Positions 60,101 to 64,000 of a stretch of 64,000 bases of DNA are shown piece after piece. The first letter of the stretch is position 1; each line of letters starts with the position of its first letter. A model generated the notes under the pieces. It searched no databases. It saw nothing but the letters and a program-made list of their open reading frames with translations, and was not told the DNA's origin. The position numbers and the translations under genes are program-made. The stretch comes from Lutjanus erythropterus. Its lineage: Eukaryota; Chordata; Actinopteri; Lutjaniformes; Lutjanidae. Where the stretch lies: assembly GCA_020091685.1 (NCBI GenBank), contig CM034613.1, positions 3,943,878 to 4,007,877 on the forward strand, read 5' to 3'.

Positions 60101-62215
60101 TATGCATCTTTGGCCATCTGGCCACCATGCTTTTATTTTTTTAATTCTTTGAGTGATGCACATGAAATTCTAAAATTAAACCCCAACAAAAAAAAAAAAA
60201 ATCTACAAATTCATGCCTAGATAGAACCCATGGTAAGAGAGAAGATTTGAGTGAACAGCCCACCATAATTCAAACAAAAGTGCTGGTACCTGGGTGTGCC
60301 CACGCACAGCACCTTCCTGTATCCCAGGGCAGTCAGGGTGTCGAGCAGGAAGTGGGAGCTGCGGTCGGTGAACAGGTACTGGGCGTTGCTCTTCTTGTTG
60401 TCCAGAGGACGCAGCAGAGCGCTGGGCCTCCTCAGCTGAGCGGCGGTGACGCCCGTGGACCTGTGAGAGGAGTGGGCCGTGTGCTCTGCTGGCAGGAGCA
60501 GAATCTGACAGTCCTGACAGAACTTCTTCTCATCCAGCGGGAGTGAGGCAAACTGTCTGAACCTGAGGGACAATTTACAGAGAGTGTTGGATCACTTTTG
60601 TAAGGGTTCTGAATTTAATTCCACATTATAACCATTTAAAGGGATAGTTTGGATTTTTTAAAGTGTAGTCAAATGAGGTACTCATCAATAATGTATTACC
60701 TACGACAGACAGCAGTCGACATGTCCCCAGGTTTGAGAAGCAGCAGGAGTGCTGGTGTAAGAAGCCAAACAATGTACTGCTGTGGACAGGGTCGGTGGTA
60801 AAATGTAGAAAAAATAGTAATAAAAAATAAATAATCAGTATCAGTTTAAATTTACACTACATTTAGAATATATTCATCCCTTTACCCTGCTGTTAGACAG
60901 CTTTTTATGAAGGAGAGCTACTGTTAAATAGGCCAAATATCACTTTCTCCAAACTGACCAAACTCCAAAGTCAAAATCTGCCATTTTACTTCACAGAACA
61001 GAGGAGTTGCTGGTCTACCACTGCCTCAATTTTTGGATTATTATGCGATTTTGGTGACTCCAAACTGACACCAAAGTTACACGATAACACAAGCTAACTA
61101 ATCAATAGAGGCAGCACAAGACCACCAACTCCTGTGTTCTGTGAGGTAAAATTACTGTTTTGCTAATCACTTTGCTGTAATGCAGCTTTTAAAACCAAGA
61201 AAAGACAACACTTATATCACAATATAACGAGATGCAAAATCAATGACAGCAGTACATTGCTTGGCTTCCTACACGGGTTCTCCTGCTGCTTCTCCAAACT
61301 GGGGCCATGCCGGCCGCCATCTACTGTAGGCAATACTCTATCAGTGATAAGCACCTCACACAACTCTGATTCAAATATCCTTCACTGTCCCTTTAAATCC
61401 TGTTAAAAGTCAGAGGATGGAGGCCATGACACCTGACTTGTTACCTGCTACAGTACTCCTGCTGGCTGAACGGAGGTCTCTTTGACTGGTTCTCTGCTTC
61501 TCTGGCCAAAAGCCTGGCCTCTGATACCTTCAGACCAGAGGAATTTAAATGAAAGACAGTTCACTGGATCAACCAAACATGTTGTTTTAACAGACGGTAA
61601 GCCTACCTTCTCATCCTCCCACTGGAAGAACTTGCAGTCTTTTCTGTCTCTGCAGGCTGAGCAGGCATAAAACCTCCTGCCTTTCTCACCTCCTTTCAAA
61701 ACTCTCTCAAACAGCAAGGTTGGACCTGACAAAACAAAAGTTACCCATTATGTTTCTGTTGGGGTGTAACTCGATAAAATGTTTCAATTATGACCCTAAA
61801 TGTTTCCACAAACACTCACCAGTAAAGAGGCAGGATGTATTTAGCTACAATGTAGCTAAATATTAGGCAAAGAGCTGTTCCCACGCTGCTTTTCTGTCAC
61901 ATACACCATAATGCTTGGGATGTAAAGCTCTTTAGGTTGATATTTTATTGCTATACGAGCAGTTATATGTTATATTCCCAAGCCGAATTCATTAAAATCT
62001 ATGACTCATTCGCATACTGTAATGTTGTTTACAGTGTGTGCATATATATTAATAAAACGAAGCAACTTTGAGAAATAGAGGATTTCCTAACGCAGTTTGG
62101 TGTAAAGCTCCGTACATGTAGACTTACCGTGTGGACAACATGGCGCTGTTTTATCCCCGTTTGGAAGAATAACTTCTATTCCAAAACTGTCGTCGTTAGT
62201 CTCGTTCATATCCAT
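48020..62215 (-). CDS. zcchc4: zcchc4, rRNA N6-adenosine methyltransferase (complete, 13 coding exons)
   Basis: Thirteen exons with GT-AG introns join in frame to a 497-residue protein (human about 513). A GRF-type zinc finger occupies residues 27-67 (CPH, C51, C60, FFQW). A Rossmann-type methyltransferase core spans about 150-360 and includes [29 protein letters not shown] and the adenine-N6 catalytic motif D262-P-P-F265. A cysteine/histidine-rich DHHC-like domain spans about 365-430, a CCHC knuckle (C433, C436, H441, C446) follows, and the tail is lysine/arginine-rich. ZCCHC4 is known to methylate one adenosine of 28S rRNA in the nucleolus. All key residues are present, so the protein should be active. 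Exons: 62,215-62,128; 61,725-61,607; 61,527-61,445; 60,562-60,290; 58,718-58,638; 51,198-51,126; 51,051-50,901; 50,257-50,157; 49,392-49,271; 48,726-48,651; 48,566-48,515; 48,411-48,264; 48,146-48,020. Intron 5 (7.4 kb) hosts an opposite-strand gene. Confidence 0.93.
48264..48411 (-). CDS. zcchc4: zcchc4 exon 12 (end of cysteine-rich domain and CCHC knuckle)
   Basis: Encodes [18 protein letters not shown], then the knuckle [14 protein letters not shown]. The other frame of this exon is also open for its whole length. Confidence 0.92.
48515..48566 (-). CDS. zcchc4: zcchc4 exon 11
   Basis: Encodes [17 protein letters not shown] plus one base. The frame requires the donor GTACGT at 48,514. A better-looking donor GTAAGT lies 4 bases further on and would shift the frame. 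Confidence 0.85.
48651..48726 (-). CDS. zcchc4: zcchc4 exon 10 (cysteine-rich domain)
   Basis: Encodes [20 protein letters not shown] and VCPSK, paired CxxC zinc-binding motifs. Confidence 0.9.
49271..49392 (-). CDS. zcchc4: zcchc4 exon 9
   Basis: Encodes [20 protein letters not shown] and [17 protein letters not shown], matching the end of the methyltransferase core. Confidence 0.93.
49640..49890. repeat. Teleost interspersed repeat in zcchc4 intron 8
   Basis: CATTTATCATGCAGAG, GTTTTATATCCTTG and GGGTTTTGGACTGTTGG appear in the same order, diverged, at 54,170-54,400. The GGTTTTGGACTGTTGG phrase is typical of a repeat common in fish introns, from recall. Confidence 0.6.
50157..50257 (-). 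CDS. zcchc4: zcchc4 exon 8
   Basis: Encodes [20 protein letters not shown] followed by TMLDYQ, a conserved part of the methyltransferase core. Confidence 0.92.
50329..50415. repeat. Perfect 20-bp inverted repeat (palindromic MITE core) in zcchc4 intron 7
   Basis: Positions 50,329-50,348 and 50,396-50,415 are exact reverse complements (AGCTGCTACAAG arm), separated by 47 bases. Pairing can extend a few bases beyond with a mismatch. The perfect stem suggests a young or selected palindrome. Confidence 0.85.
50901..51051 (-). CDS. zcchc4: zcchc4 exon 7 (DPPF catalytic motif)
   Basis: Contains [23 protein letters not shown] is the adenine-N6 methyltransferase catalytic motif and is intact. Donor TCTG|GTCAGT is weaker than the others in the gene. 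Confidence 0.94.
51126..51198 (-). CDS. zcchc4: zcchc4 exon 6
   Basis: Encodes [20 protein letters not shown] and FDGE, almost identical in pattern to human [20 protein letters not shown]. Separated from exon 5 by the 7.4-kb host intron. Confidence 0.93.
51250..51930 (+). pseudogene. L2-like LINE remnant in zcchc4 intron 5
   Basis: The plus strand first reads [13 protein letters not shown] and [15 protein letters not shown] (51,260-51,390), so the YADD catalytic box survives. It is followed by unrelated repeat sequence, then [20 protein letters not shown] (51,800-51,860), the usual L2 ORF2 C-terminal tail. Everything between is lost or replaced. Inactive. Confidence 0.75.
51490..51590. repeat. 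Copy of the repeat at 8,854-9,020
   Basis: GAAGCAGCTGGATTCACAAGA, TTTTGTGCTGCACC and AGTGCAGCTAATCAGCATCC follow the order of the 8.9-kb copy. Confidence 0.55.
52990..53072 (+). other. Possible 5' non-coding exon of the nested TRIM-like gene
   Basis: A good donor (CCG|GTAAGA at 53,072/53,073) lies 430 bases before the first coding exon, which begins after a convincing acceptor at 53,500. The region before the donor is less AT-rich. The 5' boundary is unknown and the exon is inferred only from the splice sites. Confidence 0.3.
53510..53725 (+). CDS. TRIM14-like exon 1, disordered N-terminus
   Basis: Acceptor TACTGTTCAG at 53,500, then TCCTCAGAA and ATG at 53,510. Encodes 72 residues of low-complexity polar sequence ending SVAQPSQ in phase 0. 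The same frame is open upstream to 53,435, so a different start is possible if transcription begins here. Confidence 0.7.
53510..58491 (+). CDS. TRIM14-like coiled-coil/B30.2 (PRY-SPRY) protein, nested in zcchc4 intron 5
   Basis: Six exons join in frame to 433 residues. Residues 1-72 are serine/glutamine-rich and contain no cysteine or histidine, so there is no RING or B-box. About 73-230 is a charged coiled coil. About 238-430 is a PRY-SPRY domain with YWEV (292-295), [37 protein letters not shown] and EPLYLAIRF. The SPRY pattern is closest in memory to TRIM14. Exon sizes 96, 237, 20, 131 and 602 after the first are the classic TRIM layout (96, about 234, 23, about 120, SPRY). TRIM14-type proteins act as scaffolds in antiviral signalling, so an innate-immune role is inference. 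Exons: 53,510-53,725; 54,545-54,640; 55,746-55,982; 56,082-56,101; 56,192-56,322; 57,890-58,491. BSPRY- or RNF135-related identity is an alternative. Confidence 0.82.
54170..54400. repeat. Second copy of the GGTTTTTGGAC teleost repeat, in TRIM14-like intron 1
   Basis: CATTTATCATGCAGAATACC, TTTTATATCCTTGAAA and TTAGGTTTTTGGACAAAC align with 49,660-49,800. Confidence 0.6.
54545..54640 (+). CDS. TRIM14-like exon 2, first coiled-coil exon
   Basis: Exactly 96 bases, the usual size of this TRIM exon. Encodes [18 protein letters not shown] and [13 protein letters not shown] with heptad-like leucines. Phase 0 on both sides. Confidence 0.85.
54755..55400 (+). mobile_element. Internally deleted Tc1-like transposon (dead) in TRIM14-like intron 2
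   Basis: The plus strand follows the 5' half of a fish Tc1-type transposase gene (GTGGTCCAAGGAAGGA, GAAAGGTGTCAGAACACACA, TGACCCCCGTCCACC). It then jumps to the C-terminal DDE-region DNA (TGCCCCAGATCTCAATCAGA, GGAGGCCCCACCCTGCAACT). The middle of the transposase is missing and the frame is broken, so it is inactive. Confidence 0.75.
55746..55982 (+). CDS. TRIM14-like exon 3, main coiled-coil exon
   Basis: 237 bases encoding [40 protein letters not shown] and more, the long TRIM coiled coil. Acceptor CCCTGCAG, donor AAG|GTCTGA. Confidence 0.88.
56082..56101 (+). CDS. TRIM14-like exon 4, 20-nt microexon
   Basis: Encodes VQAENV plus two bases. It corresponds to the 23-bp microexon of TRIM genes and restores the frame between exons 3 and 5. 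Acceptor ATCTCAAG, donor AG|GTAAAG. Confidence 0.75.
56192..56322 (+). CDS. TRIM14-like exon 5, linker
   Basis: 131 bases encoding a helical linker ([32 protein letters not shown]) that joins coiled coil and SPRY. Donor TTAG|GTACTG. Confidence 0.83.
56647..57443. repeat. Complete non-autonomous element with CAGAGGTGG ends, in TRIM14-like intron 5
   Basis: Left end CAGAGGTGGAACCAATTCATT and right end AATGACTTGGTCCCACCTCTG are inverted copies. Inside each, CAAGTC/GACTTG words continue the inverted repeat for about 100 bases. CAG-N-GGTGG ends resemble hAT elements, but matching 8-bp flanks were not seen. Truncated relatives lie at 13,370-13,670 and 45,010-45,180. Confidence 0.7.
57890..58491 (+). 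CDS. TRIM14-like exon 6, PRY-SPRY domain
   Basis: Acceptor TGATTTCAG at 57,889. One exon encodes the whole B30.2 domain and the stop TGA at 58,489-58,491. Its GC content is far above the introns. The opposite-strand 170-codon frame is a shadow. Confidence 0.92.
58577..58582 (+). terminator. Candidate proximal polyadenylation signal ATTAAA for the TRIM14-like gene
   Basis: ATTAAA 86 bases after the stop codon. If used, the transcript would end before zcchc4 exon 5. Confidence 0.35.
58638..58718 (-). CDS. zcchc4: zcchc4 exon 5
   Basis: Encodes [18 protein letters not shown] and SLLLDIDFR, corresponding to human [15 protein letters not shown]. It lies 147-227 bases downstream of the nested plus-strand gene's stop codon and may be covered by that gene's 3' UTR. 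Confidence 0.92.
58758..58763 (+). terminator. Candidate distal polyadenylation signal AATAAA for the TRIM14-like gene
   Basis: Canonical AATAAA 267 bases after the stop codon. If used, the 3' UTR would cover zcchc4 exon 5 (58,638-58,718) in antisense. Confidence 0.45.
58764..60289 (-). other. zcchc4 intron 4, nothing recognised
   Basis: AT-rich intron without visible repeats, apart from homopolymer tracts, or exons. Confidence 0.45.
60290..60562 (-). CDS. zcchc4: zcchc4 exon 4 (start of methyltransferase region)
   Basis: The largest exon. It encodes the CQDC motif, an unstructured [13 protein letters not shown] segment, then [18 protein letters not shown] and [10 protein letters not shown], which resembles the SAM-binding start of vertebrate ZCCHC4. 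Confidence 0.92.
60638..61394. repeat. Complete teleost MITE-like element in zcchc4 intron 3
   Basis: It starts AAAGGGATAGTTTGGATTTT and ends CTTCACTGTCCCTTT, inverted AAAGGG ends each inside a TTTAAA context. It contains CAATGTACTGCTGTGGACAG and CTGTTAGACAGCTTTTTATG, which match a very common percomorph repeat from recall. Non-coding. Confidence 0.7.
61445..61527 (-). CDS. zcchc4: zcchc4 exon 3
   Basis: Encodes a helical linker starting [12 protein letters not shown] and ending QQEYCSR. Acceptor CTGAAG, donor AG|GTAACA in phase 2. Confidence 0.88.
61607..61725 (-). CDS. zcchc4: zcchc4 exon 2 (GRF finger)
   Basis: Acceptor TTGTTTTGTCAG. Encodes [19 protein letters not shown] and [20 protein letters not shown], the GRF zinc finger body. 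Ends phase 0 at AAG|GTAGGC. Confidence 0.92.
62128..62215 (-). CDS. zcchc4: zcchc4 exon 1 (start codon)
   Basis: ATG at 62,215 is followed by 29 codons and one base, ending with PCCPH, the first zinc-ligand cluster of the GRF finger. Donor G|GTAAGT. A second in-frame ATG occurs at codon 3. Confidence 0.9.
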
Positions 62216-62315
62216 GTTGTTAATATAAAACAATTAATAAACTTTACTCTGAAGTTTTTTAAGCGTGCAGCATGACAAGTGAGTGGTCGCCCTGCTGTTT
62301 CTTGTCGCGCAGATT

Positions 62316-62323
62316 TGACGTCA
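62316..62323. promoter_or_regulatory. Palindromic CRE (TGACGTCA) in the zcchc4 promoter
   Basis: A perfect cAMP-response element about 100 bases upstream of the zcchc4 start codon, in a CpG-containing stretch (62,280-62,325). Binding by CREB/ATF proteins is inference. The position is typical of CRE-driven housekeeping promoters. Confidence 0.5.
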
Positions 62324-62797
62324 TGAGGATACTGTCACAGTAAGAGCTCGTCGGTGCGTATTTGATGATTATTCTGATGATTGACTTTATTTACTGTCCA
62401 ATCAAAGACTATGTTAAAAAGAAAAACGCAGACGTAAATTATATGTTTTATTATGTTCTGTTATTCGTTAAGAATTGTGCTTTTATCGCTGAAAATATTG
62501 CTGAGGGTGTTGTCTTGTTCTTTCATTTGGTAGAACAACAGTGGTACACATAAACAGCATAAAACAAAAATAATGCTGAAGATGGGAAGCAAGTGTAAGA
62601 GTATTATAAATAAGAGAAGGTTGGTTTAAATGTACATTTTGAATAAATAAATAAATTCAGTAATGACTCTAGTGTAACTGTTGTACTGCACTATTGAATT
62701 ATTATACAGTTGAATAAATGCACAGATCAAAACTAATAAGAAATAATACTGAACAAACTCTGAAAGGGCCTGAAAAATCTAGTCTACAACATGAGTT

Positions 62798-63445
62798 AAA
62801 GGTACAGTCTGTAAGATTAACAGGGATTTAAAAAAAAAAAAAAAAATCAGAATACGGCATAAATTGAATATAATATTAAAAAGTATGTTTTTATTGGTGT
62901 ATAATCACCTGAAAATATAAATCATGGTGATTTTGTTACCATAGAAGGAGCCCTTTATGTCTACAGTAGGAGCAGATCACTTTCTATGGACACAGTCATG
63001 CTGCTCTGCCATGTTTCTGCAGTAGCCCAGGATGGACAAACCAAACACTGGCTCTAGAGTTCTTGCAGCCATAGATTCTCCACACTTGTGAAGGGAGGGT
63101 GAGGCATTTTGCAAGCTCATGGCTTGACGCCACTAAATCCTACACACCTGCCCTTCAAGATTTTTTTTATTTTTTTATTTATTTTTTAAATGTATCCCTT
63201 ATTTTGTAAATAATGCTTTGACATAAATGCTAATTCTATAATAGTCCTATTATAGTTAAATATAAGTACAGCACAAGAGACAAATCCAGAAAATATAAAC
63301 CAAACACTGGCTCTAGAAAGGGCCTTTCATGTCTTGCAGCCACTGTAGGTTCTCCATGTTTGGAAGGGGAGGGTGAGGCAAAGTGTTTGCATTCTGTAAT
63401 CTCAATGCTAGATGCAAATATATCCCACACACTGGTCCTTTACAT
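62798..63445. repeat. Teleost repeat with AAAGGTACAGTCTGTAAG / CACACACTGGTCCTTTA ends and duplicated right half
   Basis: The left end TTAAAGGTACAGTCTGTAAG and the right end ACACACTGGTCCTTTAC are inverted relative to each other. The right-hand segment (CCAAACACTGGCTCTAGA, TTGCAGCCA, GGTTCTCCA, GGGAGGGTGAGGCA) occurs twice, at 63,038-63,110 and 63,298-63,385. This is a widespread fish repeat from recall. Confidence 0.65.
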
Positions 63446-63708
63446 TTTTTTTGTCAATATTCATTTACTCATTTAGGCTAGATGCCACTAAATGCACACT
63501 ATCTTTTATTCTGTGAACAGTACCTTCATAGCAATATCATAATTCTATAATAATTAAATATAAGATGATCTCTTAATTACTTGTGTATTTTAAGTTATTT
63601 TAAAGTATGTTTGCTCGCAACAATTTTAGTTAAAGTTAAAAAATAAAAAAATAAAAATAAATCACACACAGAGTATTCAATTTATAGACTGCTTTAAATC
63701 AAAGTAAA

Positions 63709-63843
63709 TTACAGTGAAGTAGCTTTGTTGTGTTTTGTTTTTGATCGAAAGGACTTCAGAGAAGATGTGTGATCCCTGATCTGTATGTCTCCTTCAGGTC
63801 TGTCATCTTCCTCCAGCTCCTCCTCCTCAGTGCTTCCCAAAGG
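63709..63843 (-). CDS. Possible last coding exon of an unidentified upstream gene (partial)
   Basis: On the minus strand an acceptor-like TTTGTAAAACAG is followed by 44 codons and TAA. The peptide starts PLGSTEEEELEEDDRPEGDI and ends with a basic stretch (LKSFRSKTKHNK). An acidic run followed by a basic tail with balanced codons looks like a protein C-terminus rather than noise. The family is not recognised and earlier exons would be right of the window. No clear AATAAA was found nearby. Confidence 0.35.
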   Translation of the reverse strand, partial: PLGSTEEEELEEDDRPEGDIQIRDHTSSLKSFRSKTKHNKATSL

Positions 63844-64000
63844 CTGTTTTACAAATCACTGACCCAGTTAATTCTGTTATTCTAAACACAAAGAGAATGA
63901 GCAATATGTTTAACACCTTCACTGATTCTCTACACATGATATTAAAATAATGCAGACAAATGAACAGACTGCATACAGAACATTTAGCCACTATAGTCAC
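63844..64000. other. Right edge, probable intron of the gene ending at 63,709
   Basis: Nothing recognised. AT-rich. Confidence 0.3.

Noticed and set aside
48020-62215. Transfer RNA or small RNA genes within introns
   Set aside because: No cloverleaf-like or box C/D or H/ACA arrangement could be supported by eye; a covariance-model search would be needed.

Overview
The window looks like nuclear DNA of a teleost fish, most likely a percomorph. It is AT-rich and intron-rich, full of CA/TG microsatellites, minisatellites, small inverted-repeat (MITE-like) elements, Tc1-like debris and decayed L2-type LINE fragments. Its genes have vertebrate GT-AG introns. Assignments come from reading the sequence and from remembered family features; no database search was possible.

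Layout. (1) 1-2,040: the 5' end of a minus-strand gene whose first coding exon (1,668-1,765) reads as the N-terminus of a PDE5A-type cGMP phosphodiesterase. The rest of that gene lies off the left edge, and positions 1-1,667 are its first intron, filled by nested MITE-like repeats. (2) About 2.1-47.9 kb: a gene-poor interval with no convincing gene. It holds minisatellites, LINE fragments and MITEs, including a 5.2-kb inverted structure at 20.7-25.9 kb with mirror-image tandem arrays inside. (3) 47.9-62.3 kb: a complete 13-exon zcchc4 gene on the minus strand (497 codons plus stop, all phases consistent), encoding the 28S rRNA m6A methyltransferase with GRF finger, DPPF catalytic motif, cysteine-rich domain and CCHC knuckle. 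(4) Nested inside zcchc4 intron 5, on the plus strand (53.5-58.5 kb): a six-exon TRIM14-like coiled-coil/B30.2 gene with TRIM-type exon sizes whose first exon encodes no RING or B-box. Its 3' UTR may run antisense across zcchc4 exon 5. (5) 62.3-64.0 kb: a CRE-bearing zcchc4 promoter, a common teleost repeat, and a possible last exon of an unidentified minus-strand gene.

How the genes relate. pde5a and zcchc4 both read leftwards. The nested TRIM-like gene is the only well-supported plus-strand gene. No unknown multi-gene system is evident. The most interesting points are the TRIM gene without zinc-binding domains inside zcchc4, the possible sense/antisense overlap, a 4-nt tandem splice donor in zcchc4 that could swap the C-terminus, and the mirrored minisatellite arrays.
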